Positions 44,875 through 53,920 are shown, numbered from the stretch's first letter. The stretch is DNA of 64,000 nucleotides from Streptomonospora nanhaiensis (GCF_013410565.1 NZ_JACCFO010000001.1:2170001-2234000), one strand, 5' to 3'. Translations and numbers: made by a program. The notes: a model not told the origin generated them from the sequence alone.

Positions 44875-45876
44875 TCAGGCGGACTCGCGCGCGACGAGTT
44901 CCGTCGGCAGCACCACGTGGGTGCGGCCCTGCTGCTCGGCGGGGGTCAGCAGGAGGCGCACCATTTCCGTCGCCTGTTCGACCACGGGGTGGCGGACGGT
45001 GGTCAGCGGGGGGTCGGTGAAGCGCGCGGCCTCGATGTCGTCGAACCCCACCACCGCCACGTCGTCGGGTACCCGGCGGCCCGCCCTGCGCAGGGTGTGC
45101 AGGGCGCCGATGGCCATCAGGTCGTTGGCCGCGAACACGGCGTCGAGGGCGGGGTCGTCCTCCAGCAGGCGGCGCATGGCCTCGGCGCCGGAGTCGCGGG
45201 TGAAGTCGCCGACCGCCACGGCCGGCCGGTGCCGCACCGATCCCAGGGCGTCGCGGTAGCCGGTGAGCCGGTCCTGCCCGGCGGTCATGTCCTGCGGGCC
45301 GGCGATGGCGGCGATGCGCCGGCGCCCGGCCGCCAGGAGGTGGCGCACGGCCTGGCGGGCGCCGCCCGCGTTGTCGTTGTCGGCGTAGGGCAGGTCCACC
45401 TCGACGGCGGGCCGCCCGTAGGAGACCACCGGCACGCCCAGCCGGGCGATGGCGGCCGGCAGCGGGTCGGCGCCGTGCATCGACACGAACATGACGCCGT
45501 CCACGTGCCCCCCGGCCACGTAGCCCTCGACCCGGGCCTGCGCCGGGGGCGACCCGGCCAGCATCAGCACGACCTGCTTGCCCGCCGCCTCCAGCTCGTT
45601 GCTCGCGGTGCGCACCACCAGCGAGAACAGGGGGTCGTCGGAGAACACGCGGGTGGGGGGTTCGGAGACGACCAGCGCGATGGAGTCGGTCTGCCGGGTG
45701 ACCAGGCTGCGCGCGGCGGAGTTGGGCACGTAGCCCAGTTCGTCGACGGCGCGCAGCACGGCCTCGCGCATGCGCGGGTCGACGGTGGTGCGCCCGTTGA
45801 CGACGCGGGAGACGGTCGCCCGGGACACCCGCGCGCGGGCGGCGACCGCCTCAAGGGTGGGACGCCTGCCGACCAC
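44875..45876 (-). CDS. LacI-family repressor, probable regulator of the GH16 gene
   Basis: A 333-residue LacI regulator. RRPTLEAVAARARVSRATVS and VDPRMREAVLRAVDELGYVP are HTH and hinge, then NSAARSLVTRQTDSIALVVS opens the sugar-binding domain, which contains VFAANDLMAIGAL and VAVVGFDDIEAARF. GTG 45876 has GGGAGGA upstream. It is divergent from the secreted beta-glucanase, and a perfect 16-bp palindrome lies before that gene, so it probably represses glucanase synthesis until a glucan oligosaccharide binds. Confidence 0.93.
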   Translation of the reverse strand: MVGRRPTLEAVAARARVSRATVSRVVNGRTTVDPRMREAVLRAVDELGYVPNSAARSLVTRQTDSIALVVSEPPTRVFSDDPLFSLVVRTASNELEAAGKQVVLMLAGSPPAQARVEGYVAGGHVDGVMFVSMHGADPLPAAIARLGVPVVSYGRPAVEVDLPYADNDNAGGARQAVRHLLAAGRRRIAAIAGPQDMTAGQDRLTGYRDALGSVRHRPAVAVGDFTRDSGAEAMRRLLEDDPALDAVFAANDLMAIGALHTLRRAGRRVPDDVAVVGFDDIEAARFTDPPLTTVRHPVVEQATEMVRLLLTPAEQQGRTHVVLPTELVARESA

Positions 45877-46183
45877 TGGTCCTCCCGTGTTGTGCGTCTC
45901 CGCCGCCCGGTGCGGCCGGGCCGGCCGGCGGCCGCCCCGCGGGTGCGGCGGCGCGGGCCGCGGGCCCGGCGGGCAGCGGGCCCCGGCGGATTACCGTCCA
46001 CTCGTACCCGGGGCGCAAACCCGGAAAACCCGGGCGCGGGGGCCGGACCGCCGGGCGGCCGCGCCTGGCCAGGGCCGTCGCCCGCGCGGCGGGGGACTCC
46101 GCGCCGCGCGGGCGCCGCGCGGCGGCAAGTCCGCACGCCTGCCCGCCTTGTCGGGACCGGGTTTGTGTGTCACTTTCGAAGGT

Positions 46184-46199
46184 GAGAGAGCGCTCTCTC
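46184..46199. promoter_or_regulatory. LacI-family operator before the glucanase gene
   Basis: GAGAGAGCGCTCTCTC is a perfect 16-bp palindrome with the central GCGC typical of actinobacterial CebR/LacI operators (GGGAGCGCTCCC type). It lies 74 bases upstream of the glucanase start, in the divergent gap next to the lacI-type gene. Confidence 0.8.
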
Positions 46200-46273
46200 G
46201 GCAACGACGCCGCACCTCCTCCACGCCGGATCCCCCACCATCCCCCACCCGCGAACGCAGGGAAGAGGCCCAC

Positions 46274-47683
46274 GTGCACAACGCTGAGACCCCTCGACCG
46301 CCCCGGAGCAGACACCTCCGCCGACTGCTCGCCGTCCTCGGCGCGCTGGTCTTGCCCCTCGCCGTGCTCACCACGGCGACCACCCCCGCCCACGCCGACG
46401 TGCCGCCCACCCCCCAGGGCTGGAACCTCGTGTGGAGCGACGACTTCACCGGCGCCGCCGGCAGCCTCCCCGACTCGGGGAGGTGGATCGTGGACACCGG
46501 TACCTCCTACCCCGGCGGCCCGGCCAACTGGGGCACCGGCGAGGTCCAGACCTACACCTCCAACCCGCAGAACATCGGCCTCGACGGGCAGGGCAACCTG
46601 CGCATCACCCCCCGGCGCGACTCCTCGGGCCAGTGGACCTCCGCGCGCATCGAGACCCGCAAGGCCGACTTCAAACCCGCCGACGGCGAGACCCTGCGCA
46701 TCGAGGGCCGCATCCAGGTGCCCAACGTCACGGGCCAGGCCGCCCTCGGCTACTGGCCGGCGTTCTGGGCGCTCGGCTCGCCCTACCGGGGCAACTACTG
46801 GAACTGGCCGGCCATCGGCGAGTTCGACATCATGGAGAACGTCAACGGGATCAACTCCGTCTGGGGCGTCCTGCACTGCGGGGTCAACCCGGGCGGCCCC
46901 TGCAACGAGACCAACGGACTCGGCGCCAGCCGGCCCTGCCCCGGGTCCACCTGCCAGTCCGGCTTCCACACCTACCGGTTCGAGTGGGACCGCGAGGGCT
47001 CCTCGGGCCAGCTGCGCTGGTACGTCGACGGCCAGCTCTACCACACCGTCACCCAGAGCCAGGTCGGCGCGACCGCCTGGAACGACATGACCAGCCACGC
47101 CGGCTACTTCATCCTGCTCAACGTCGCGATGGGCGGCGGGTTCCCCGACGGCGTGCAGGGCAGCCCCACGCCCACGGCCGCCACCCAGCCCGGCCACCCC
47201 ATGGTGGTCGACTACGTCGCCGTGTGGGAGAGCACCTCGGGCGGGCCCACCGATCCCCCGGGCGACGGCGTGGACGCCCGCTCCACCATCCAGGGCGAGG
47301 ACTACCAGGCGCAGTCGGGCACCTCGCTGGAGACGACCACCGACACCGGCGGCGGGCGCAACGTCGCCCAGATCGCCAACGGCGACTGGCTGCGCTTCGA
47401 CGGCGTGGAGTTCGGATCGACCGCCGCCCACCAGTTCCGGGCCCGGGTCGCCTCGGGCGCGGCGCCGGGGGTGAGCGGCCTGGTCGAGGTGCGGCTGGGC
47501 AGCCCCACGGCCGCGCCGGTCGCCAGCTTCGCGGTGGCCAACACCGGCGGATGGCAGAACTGGCGCACGGTCCCGGCGAACATGAGCGCGGTGACCGGGA
47601 CCCACACGGTCTACCTGACGTTCACCAGCGGCCAGCCGGCCGACTTCGTCAACCTGAACTGGTTCACGTTCTCGACCTCCTGA
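46274..47683 (+). CDS. Secreted GH16 endo-beta-1,3-glucanase with carbohydrate-binding module
   Basis: A 469-residue exoenzyme. Residues 1-41 are a Sec signal (RRLLAVLGALVLPLAVLTTA, ending TPAHA). The GH16 domain (about 45-325) has GYWPAFWALG and the catalytic GEFDIMENVNG, with nucleophile Glu183 and acid/base Glu188. A linker (SGGPTDPPGDG) leads to a CBM6/CBM35-type module (about 345-469; QGEDYQAQSG, GGGRNVAQIANGDWLRFDGV). It should degrade fungal or algal beta-1,3-glucan outside the cell. GTG 46274 follows GGAAGAGG. Probable control by the divergent LacI protein. Confidence 0.94.
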   Translation: MHNAETPRPPRSRHLRRLLAVLGALVLPLAVLTTATTPAHADVPPTPQGWNLVWSDDFTGAAGSLPDSGRWIVDTGTSYPGGPANWGTGEVQTYTSNPQNIGLDGQGNLRITPRRDSSGQWTSARIETRKADFKPADGETLRIEGRIQVPNVTGQAALGYWPAFWALGSPYRGNYWNWPAIGEFDIMENVNGINSVWGVLHCGVNPGGPCNETNGLGASRPCPGSTCQSGFHTYRFEWDREGSSGQLRWYVDGQLYHTVTQSQVGATAWNDMTSHAGYFILLNVAMGGGFPDGVQGSPTPTAATQPGHPMVVDYVAVWESTSGGPTDPPGDGVDARSTIQGEDYQAQSGTSLETTTDTGGGRNVAQIANGDWLRFDGVEFGSTAAHQFRARVASGAAPGVSGLVEVRLGSPTAAPVASFAVANTGGWQNWRTVPANMSAVTGTHTVYLTFTSGQPADFVNLNWFTFSTS

Positions 47684-47688
47684 CCGCC

Positions 47689-47720
47689 GCCGGCCGGCCG
47701 GGGCTCCCCGGCCGGCCGGC
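47689..47720. terminator. Bidirectional hairpin between glucanase and DUF742 genes
   Basis: GCCGGCCGGCCGGGG (47689-47703) and its exact complement (47706-47720) form a 15-bp stem with almost no loop, 6 bases after the glucanase stop. It serves both convergent units. Confidence 0.75.
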
Positions 47721-47775
47721 GCCTTCGAACGGCGGCCGTCGGGCCGCGGCGCGCCGCGGTCCGACGGCCGCGGTG

Positions 47776-48132
47776 TCACAGGCGCTGGAGGGCGTGCAGC
47801 ACCTGCTCCAGGGTCTCGCGCGGGGGCGATCGGAAGCACCCGCCCGGAGAGGGGCGGCGGGCGGTGACCCGGCCGGTGGCGAGCAGGTCGCCCAGCAGGG
47901 CCGTGACCACGCTCACCGGCAGGCCCAGCCGTGCCGCCAACTCCCCCACCGGCGTGGGGACGCGGCACAGGCGCAGGATGCGGACGTGCTCGGAGGGGGT
48001 ACCGGGGGCGGCGTCCCCGGTGCTGACGATCAGGGTGGCGCCGTCGAGGGAGCGCTCCGCCGTGCCGACACGGCCGGCGGTGAGCGTGAACAGGCGCTCG
48101 GGGGACTCCTGTCCGGTGCGGCTCAGCGTCAT
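47776..48132 (-). CDS. DUF742 protein (CvnC-like)
   Basis: A 118-residue DUF742 protein: RLFTLTAGRVGTAERSLDGA, EHVRILRLCRVPTPVGELAARLGLPV, VVTALLGDLLATGRV and the closing ETLEQVLHALQRL. DUF742 is the third component (CvnC) of actinobacterial conservons (kinase, roadblock, DUF742, GTPase). Here only the kinase-like gene lies upstream, 232 bases away. ATG 48132 is chosen; longer starts add Pro/Arg-rich residues. Confidence 0.9.
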   Translation of the reverse strand: MTLSRTGQESPERLFTLTAGRVGTAERSLDGATLIVSTGDAAPGTPSEHVRILRLCRVPTPVGELAARLGLPVSVVTALLGDLLATGRVTARRPSPGGCFRSPPRETLEQVLHALQRL

Positions 48133-48364
48133 GGCGCGGGTTCCCCGCCCAGCGCCGGGCCGGCGGCCGGGGCCGGGGCGTCTCCGGCCGGAACGCGGGC
48201 GCGCCGGGGTCGGGGCGCCCTGGCCGGAAGGCCGTCCGGCGGCCGGCACCCGCTGCGGTCTGCGGTGGTCATCGCGGTGTTCCACTCCTTTGTCGCGTGG
48301 TGCCCGCCGGGGCGGGCGGGCGGGGCTGGGTGCGCCGGACCGGCACCCGGGCCGGCGCGGGTCG

Positions 48365-49786
48365 TTAGTCGGCGGCCGGGCCGGGGCCGCCGAGGCCGCG
48401 GCCGAACGCCTGGCGGAAGGCGGCGAACCGGGCGGCCGGGTCGCCGCCGGGCCGACCGGGTTCACCCGGTTCACCGTCGTCCGGCGCGGCCGGAGGCTCG
48501 GGCCAGACGGGTCCGGCGGCGGGCAGGGCCGCCCCGCGGCGGCGCCGGGGCAGCGGCGCGCGGGCGGCGGGCTCCAGGACGGGGCGGTGGTCGCCTACGC
48601 GGGCGCGCGGGGGCGCGGGCACGGCGCCGACGGGGCCGTCGTGCGGCGATGGGGCGGGCAGGGGGTAGCGGGGGGCGGTGGTGACCAGGTGGGGCGGAAT
48701 CAGCAGGACGGCGCCGGTGCCGCCGAGGGCCGAGGGGCGGAAGGAGATCCGCAGCCCGTGCTCGGCGGCGGCCGCGCCCGCCACGGCCAGGCCCAGGCGG
48801 GCGCCGGTGAGGGCGGTGAAGTCGTGCGGGGTCGCGACCATCTGCTCGGCGCGGCGGCGCTCGCGGCCGCGCATGCCGCGGCCGGCGTCCTCGACGGTGA
48901 CCGTGACGCCGGTGTCGCGCTCCGCGACGTGGACGTGGACCTCGGTGTCGGCGGGCGAGAAGGCGGCGGCGTTGTCCATCAGCTCGGCCAGGGCCTGCAT
49001 CACGCCCTCGGCGGCGGCGCCCACGACGGCGGCGGAGCCGGTGGAGCGGATGCGCACGCGCCGGTAGTCGCGGATGCGGCCCATGGCGCCGCGCAGGATG
49101 CTCTCCATGGTGATGGGCGCGGCCCAGCGCCGCCCGGTCCGGCCGCGCGCCAGGAGCGCGATTCCGTCGGCGACCCGGCCGGCCTGGCAGACGCGGTGGT
49201 CGAGTTCGAAGAGGTCGGCCATGACGTGGTCCTGGTCGCCGTAGCGGTCCTGGAGCACGCGCAGCAGCGCGAGCAGGCCGGTGCACCCCGTCTGCAGGCG
49301 GGCCGCGGCGGCGGCCGTGGCGGCCAGGGCGCACCGGCCGCGCCGGTCGCCCTCGCCCAGGGCCGCACCGACCCGGCGCACGAGCGTGCGCAGGGTGTCG
49401 TCGGCGGTGCCGATCCGCTCCAGGGCGGCGGCCACGGCCTCGTCGGCGCGGACGCCCTCCCGCTGGATGTCGCACCAGAGCAGGTCGACGCCCTCGTGGG
49501 CGAACGCGAGCAGGGTCCGCTCCAGTTCGGCGGCGCGCCGCCGCGCGCGGGCGGCCTCGGCCCACAGCAGGGCGGTGGCGGAGAGGGCGGCGCACAGCAG
49601 GGCGCCCAGCACGGCCGCCGCGGCGGCGGTGGGCGGGCTCCCGGCCACGGGAAGGGCGGCTCCGGCCCACCACGCGGCGGCGAGTGCGGCCGCCGCGGCG
49701 CAGAGGGCGGGGGCGGCGCGCGGGTGCGGGAAGGCGGGGTCCGCGGAGCGCTGCGACGGTGAGCGGTCGGACACGCGTGCTGACAT
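48365..49786 (-). CDS. CvnA-like sensor histidine kinase
   Basis: A 473-residue protein. Two N-terminal hydrophobic segments (about residues 24-47 and 53-75) are followed by a helical dimer region (DDTLRTLVRRVG, LFELDHRVCQAGRVADG) and a GHKL domain with N-box ALAELMDNAAAFSP, G1 VEDAGRGM and G2 LTGARLGLAVAG. The last 110 residues are Pro/Arg-rich. This is the CvnA component of conservons. A clear phosphoacceptor His is not certain (LDHR is the candidate). The roadblock and GTPase genes normally next to it are absent. Confidence 0.9.
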   Translation of the reverse strand: MSARVSDRSPSQRSADPAFPHPRAAPALCAAAAALAAAWWAGAALPVAGSPPTAAAAAVLGALLCAALSATALLWAEAARARRRAAELERTLLAFAHEGVDLLWCDIQREGVRADEAVAAALERIGTADDTLRTLVRRVGAALGEGDRRGRCALAATAAAAARLQTGCTGLLALLRVLQDRYGDQDHVMADLFELDHRVCQAGRVADGIALLARGRTGRRWAAPITMESILRGAMGRIRDYRRVRIRSTGSAAVVGAAAEGVMQALAELMDNAAAFSPADTEVHVHVAERDTGVTVTVEDAGRGMRGRERRRAEQMVATPHDFTALTGARLGLAVAGAAAAEHGLRISFRPSALGGTGAVLLIPPHLVTTAPRYPLPAPSPHDGPVGAVPAPPRARVGDHRPVLEPAARAPLPRRRRGAALPAAGPVWPEPPAAPDDGEPGEPGRPGGDPAARFAAFRQAFGRGLGGPGPAAD

Positions 49787-50354
49787 TGATCATGTCCTCG
49801 TCGGCGATGGGGGCAGGCCGGTCCAGCCCGGTGGCGGACCCCGTGCCGCCGCTCGAAAGGGGGCGCTCGGATAAAGGCGGTGCCTGTGCTTGATTTAAAA
49901 TTCAACGGACGGTGCGGAGGTCCGTGACTCACGGTAGCCCGTGCGGCCGCCCACGGAGCGGTAAATGGCGCAATCAACGGCCTTCCGCGAACCGGGAATG
50001 CGCAATTGCGCGAGGGCGCGATTGCGGAGGCCATGGTCCTGCATCGCGGCGAATTGCGCTCTCGACGCGCCTTTTCGGATTCGCACCATTCGCCCGCGGG
50101 ATTGCACGGGCGGGCGGCGTCCGGCCCCCTCCCGCCACCGCCCGTGACCGGCCCATTCGCGGCCCCGCCCGGCACGGCGGTCCGAAAGGGGGTTGCGGAC
50201 GCCCCCGTTCGAGGGCCGGGAGCCGTCGGGCGCGCGGCCGGGCCGGCGGGAGCGCGCCCGTCGGCGGAAGCGCGCCGCGCGCCCCGGGAGGCGGCGCGCG
50301 ACGCGCGGCGCCGCGCCCCCGGCGGCCGTTCGCGCCGGGGGCGGCGGCGCGGTG
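49787..50354. other. Gene-free 568-base region with repeated GCAATT/ATTGC motifs
   Basis: No credible gene. An AT-richer section contains TTGATTTAAAATTCAA near 49890-49906, which suits the kinase promoter. From 49968 to 50106 the core ATTGC/GCAAT occurs five times: GCGCAATC (49968), GCGCAATTGCGC (50000-50011, perfect palindrome), GCGATTGC (50018), GCGAATTGCGC (50049) and GGATTGCAC (50098). Possible cluster of binding sites. Confidence 0.55.
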
Positions 50355-50774
50355 TCAGCCCTCGCGCCCGGGGCGGGGGCCGCGCGGGACGTCCATGTTC
50401 AGGACCTCCCACAGGTGGCCGTCGGGGTCGTGGAAGCTCCAGCCGTACACCCCGGAGATCTCCTCGGGGTCGTTGGCGGGGCTGCCGCCCGAGGCCAGCG
50501 CCGCGTTCACGATGCGGTCGACCTCGGCGCGGCTGTCGACCGTCACCGCGAGGATCGCCTCGGCGGTGGTGGCGCTGTCGGCGATGCCCTTCTTGGTGAA
50601 CGCCGAGAAGTAGGCGGGCCGCAGCAGCATGACGTAGGCGTTGTCACCGATGACCAGGCAGGCGCCGTTGTCGTCGGTGAGGGCGGGGTTGAAGCCGAAC
50701 CCCAGCTCGGTGAAGAACGCCACCGAGCGGTCGAGGTCGGCGACGGCCAGGTTCACGATCAGCGACGCGGTCAT
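50355..50774 (-). CDS. VOC/glyoxalase superfamily protein
   Basis: A 139-residue protein with two beta-alpha-beta-beta-beta units: SLIVNLAVADLDRSVAFFTELGF-type opening, CLVIGDNAYVMLLRP, and a C-terminal YGWSFHDPDGHLWEVLNMD, where His and Glu would bind a metal. It resembles PhnB/YaeR-like lactoylglutathione-lyase-fold proteins. The reaction is unknown. Downstream of the NmrA-like gene on the same strand with a 55-base gap, possibly co-transcribed. Confidence 0.9.
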   Translation of the reverse strand: MTASLIVNLAVADLDRSVAFFTELGFGFNPALTDDNGACLVIGDNAYVMLLRPAYFSAFTKKGIADSATTAEAILAVTVDSRAEVDRIVNAALASGGSPANDPEEISGVYGWSFHDPDGHLWEVLNMDVPRGPRPGREG

Positions 50775-50829
50775 GGCGGGACGCTAGCAGCGGGCCCGGC
50801 GGCCGGTCCCCCGCCGCTGGGCCGCCGTG

Positions 50830-51702
50830 TCACCTCGGCTGCGGGGCGCGGGCGCGGTCGGCCGCCCAGGAGCGGAAGTCGCGCGCCTTGCGCCCGACGA
50901 CCTGCTCGAACACCGGGGTGGGGGTGTCGGGGTTGGTGAGCATGGCCGCCTGCCCCGCCAGGATCGACTCGCTCAGTTCGCGCGGGTAGCCGGCCGCCAC
51001 CATGCGCTCCACCGCCTCCTCCTCGGTGAGGATGCGGATGCGGACCGGCACGCCCAGCGTCTCGGCGATGGCGCGGGCCTGCTCCTCCTGCGTCAGCGCC
51101 TCGGGACCGGTGATCTCGTAGGCGGCGCCGCTGTGCCCGTCCTCCACGAGCGCGCGCACCGCCACCTCGGCGATGTCGGCCTCGTGGATGAGCGCGCGGG
51201 TCAGCCCGGGATGGGCCATCGCCACCTCGCCGGTGTCGCGCAGCTCCTCGAACCAGGGGGCCACGTTGGCGGCGAACCCGCCGGGCCGCACGAAGGTCCA
51301 GTCGGCGCCGGACTCCCGCAGCAGGCGCTCGATCATCTGGTGCGAGGCCATGACTCCCTCGGCCTCCTCCCCGGAGCCGGTGTCGGGCACGCCCCGCGCC
51401 GACAGGTAGACCACCCGCCGGCCGCCCTCCGCCAGCAGCGGCACGGTCCGGTCGGCCGCGTGGTCGGCCCTCAGGGTGGGCCACAGCAGGAACACCGCGC
51501 CCGCGCCGGCCAGGGCCGGGCGCACGCTCTCGGGGTCGGCCAGGTCGCCGGTGACGACCTCCACCCCCTCGGGGAACACGGCGCGCGCGGGGTCGCGCGT
51601 CAGCACCCGCACCGGCCGGCCCTCCTCCAGCAGCCGGCGCACCACGTGCCGTCCGACGTTGCCGGTCGCGCCGGTCACCAGGATCCGCTCGGTCTTGGCC
51701 AT
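50830..51702 (-). CDS. NmrA-like NAD(P)-binding oxidoreductase
   Basis: A 290-residue atypical SDR/NmrA protein. ILVTGATGNVGRHVVRRLLE is the dinucleotide loop, then VEVVTGDLADPESVRPAL, VVYLSARGVPD, TFVRPGGFAANVAPW and EITGPEALTQEEQARAIAE. Relatives sense or reduce with NAD(P)H (ytfG/QorB type quinone reductases). ATG 51702 is chosen (GTG 51714 also possible). Its promoter region carries a SoxR-type site with a 19-bp spacer, so it is probably induced by redox-cycling compounds. Confidence 0.9.
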   Translation of the reverse strand: MAKTERILVTGATGNVGRHVVRRLLEEGRPVRVLTRDPARAVFPEGVEVVTGDLADPESVRPALAGAGAVFLLWPTLRADHAADRTVPLLAEGGRRVVYLSARGVPDTGSGEEAEGVMASHQMIERLLRESGADWTFVRPGGFAANVAPWFEELRDTGEVAMAHPGLTRALIHEADIAEVAVRALVEDGHSGAAYEITGPEALTQEEQARAIAETLGVPVRIRILTEEEAVERMVAAGYPRELSESILAGQAAMLTNPDTPTPVFEQVVGRKARDFRSWAADRARAPQPR

Positions 51703-51781
51703 CGCCGTTCCCACTCCATCGTCCTCGGTTCATCAGGGGGCGGCGCGCCGGGACCGGGGCCCCTCCGCGCGCCGCCCTCCG

Positions 51782-51812
51782 ATCATGCGACCTCAAGCGG
51801 ACTTGAGGTCAA
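51782..51812 (-). promoter_or_regulatory. SoxR/MerR-type promoter with 19-bp spacer
   Basis: On the minus strand a -35 TTGACC (51807-51812) and -10 CATGAT (51782-51787) are separated by exactly 19 bp. The spacer is covered by a dyad (51789-51810) with core CCTCAAG-N4-CTTGAGG, nearly the SoxR consensus CCTCAAGTTAACTTGAGG. Over-long spacers with a central dyad are the hallmark of MerR-family activation. The NmrA-like gene starts 80 bases downstream. The site overlaps the stop codon of the upstream hydrolase gene. Confidence 0.8.
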
Positions 51813-53368
51813 CCCGCGGCGCGGGACCGCCGCGTCCTGGCCGCCCGCAGGCCGCGCGCGGCCAGGACGGCCAGGCAGGCCAGGGCGCTGACCATCAGCC
51901 ACGTCCACGCCACCGGGGCGAGGTAGAACAGGTGGGTCCAGGCCAGGTCCCGGCCCGCCGCCAGCGGCGCGATCAGCCGGTTGACCCCCGCGGCCACGCC
52001 CACCACCGCCGCGTAGGGCAGCAGCCGCAGGACCGTGGCCCACGCCGGGCGGCCGCGCCGGGCCTCCACCCACGCGCCCGCACGGCGCACGCCGCGCACG
52101 CCCAGGGCCGCCGCGGCCACCGCCAGCGCCCCGGTCACCAGGTCCACGGCCAGCAGGGCGGTCGAGGAGGGGCCCGGCGGCTCTTCGCCCTCGGCCAGGG
52201 CGATCAGCCCGGCCGTGATGGCCTGGGCGTCGTTGCGCCCCAGACCGGTGTTGGCCATGACCGCGATCCCGTAGCCGCTTTCGGGCAGCAGCGCCTGGTA
52301 GGCGGTGTAGGTGAACTGGATGCCGCCGTGCTCCACCAGCGGGTTGCCGGCGCCGGTCTCGGCCACCTCCCAGCCCAGGCCGTGGGTGTCGTCGGGGACG
52401 CCGGCGGCGGGGGTGTGGGTGGCCGCGATCCCCTCGGCCGACAGCACGCTCTCGCCCTCGGGCCCGCGGCCCCCGTTGTTCTGCGCGATGAGCCAGGCGG
52501 CCATGTCGTCGGCGGTGCTGACCATGCCGCCGGCGCCGTTGTAGAAGCTCGTGGGCTCGGTGACGGCGAAGGGGACCCCGAAGGCCGCGATGTGGCCGGT
52601 GGGCGTACCCGCCTCGAACACCTCGGCCGCGGTGTCGACGGTGACGGTGTCGTCCATCCCCAGCGGCGTGTAGACGTGCTCGTCCAGGTAGTCGGCGAAC
52701 GGCTGCCCGGACACCTCCTCCACCAGGCGCGCGGCGACGTGGAAGTTGGGGTTGTGGTAGGAGAACCGGGCGCCGGGTTCGGCGGTCATCTCGGCGGCGC
52801 GCAGCCGCTCCACGGCGCCGCGCAGGGAGTTGGGCGCGGGCTCGCTCTTCTCGTGGAAGCCGCGGTCGGACATGCCGGAGGTGTGGGTGAGCAGCTGCCG
52901 GACGGTGATGTCGGAGCCGCGCGGGTCGGCGGTGGCGAACTCCGGCAGGTAGTCGGTGACCCGCCGGTCCAGCTCCACCCGGCCCTCCTCCACCAGCCGC
53001 ATGACGGCCAGCGCGGTGAACGCCTTGCTCACCGAGGCCAGCCCCATGGGGGTGCGGGCGGTCATCGGCGCGCCGGTGGAGTCGGTGCCGTAGCCGGCGG
53101 TGACCACCACCTCGTCGCCGCGGGTCACCGCGACCGATGCGCCCGGCAGCGCGGCCGAGTCGAGGTAGTCGGCCATGTAGGCGTCCACGGCCTCGGCGGT
53201 CAGGCCGCCTGCCGGGCCCCCGGATCCGCCGGGGGCGTCCGCGGCGAGGGCGGGCGCGACGGGCGCGGCGGTGAGGGCCGCGGCGGTGAGCAGGGTGATC
53301 AGGGCGGGGGCACGGCGGCGCGGCGCGCGGCCACAACCCGTAGTCAGGGAAGCGAACACGCGGGACAT
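51809..53368 (-). CDS. Beta-lactamase-fold serine hydrolase with C-terminal membrane segments
   Basis: A 519-residue class C beta-lactamase/PBP4*-type hydrolase. A signal peptide (ITLLTAAALTAAPVAPALA) is followed by the SxxK motif LASVSKAFTALAV, the YxN motif FSYHNPNFH and HGGIQFTYTAY, which replaces KTG. The core ends near residue 400. Then come four hydrophobic segments (about 410-515) ending in RAARTRRSRAAG, so the catalytic domain is held outside the membrane. Probably an esterase, peptidase or cell-wall enzyme. ATG 53368 is chosen for its signal peptide. Confidence 0.9.
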   Translation of the reverse strand: MSRVFASLTTGCGRAPRRRAPALITLLTAAALTAAPVAPALAADAPGGSGGPAGGLTAEAVDAYMADYLDSAALPGASVAVTRGDEVVVTAGYGTDSTGAPMTARTPMGLASVSKAFTALAVMRLVEEGRVELDRRVTDYLPEFATADPRGSDITVRQLLTHTSGMSDRGFHEKSEPAPNSLRGAVERLRAAEMTAEPGARFSYHNPNFHVAARLVEEVSGQPFADYLDEHVYTPLGMDDTVTVDTAAEVFEAGTPTGHIAAFGVPFAVTEPTSFYNGAGGMVSTADDMAAWLIAQNNGGRGPEGESVLSAEGIAATHTPAAGVPDDTHGLGWEVAETGAGNPLVEHGGIQFTYTAYQALLPESGYGIAVMANTGLGRNDAQAITAGLIALAEGEEPPGPSSTALLAVDLVTGALAVAAAALGVRGVRRAGAWVEARRGRPAWATVLRLLPYAAVVGVAAGVNRLIAPLAAGRDLAWTHLFYLAPVAWTWLMVSALACLAVLAARGLRAARTRRSRAAG

Positions 53369-53920
53369 CCTGCGCCTTCGCACCCCCGCGCGCCCATCGG
53401 GCCCACCGCACACCCGGCTGTGGATTTCCCCAGGTCGCGGGCTGGGGCCTCTTGCTCCCCACCCGGGCGGCCCGGTCGGCCCGACCGAGCGCCCGAGGCG
53501 CCGCGCCGCTGTCGAACCGTTTTTCCCTCGGCTTTTGGCAAATGCACGGATACATCGGCGCCCACCCCGCGCAAGGAAAATGGAGAACCGCGAATTCCAG
53601 GCGGGCAACCAGCGCAAACCCCTAGGATGACGAGCACCGGATCAGCAATTCGGCATCCCCTGAGAATCGGTCGCGCGTACCCCTTTTCCAACCGCGGCCG
53701 AACACTATTGCGGCCGCCCGGATACAGCGATCACCGGCCGGGGAACCCCTCTCCCGCGCGCGCCCGCTCCCCGGGTCGGCCGCCGCCTGCCCGAAAGGAC
53801 GTCCATGCACCTCTGGCCCGCACAGGGCCGGCCCGCCCGGCCCGCTCAGCCCGGTCGGCTCCGCCGACCCGCGTCCCCGTCCGCCGCCCGCACCCCTCGC
53901 GCGCGCCACCGGCGGTGGAC
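53369..53920. other. Gene-free divergent interval
   Basis: This 552-base gap separates the hydrolase and FAD oxidoreductase promoters. It contains an AT-richer section (53520-53730) but no recognisable gene, RNA or strong hairpin apart from CGGTCG-GCC-CGACCG around 53470-53485. Frames open here show no codon bias. Confidence 0.5.
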
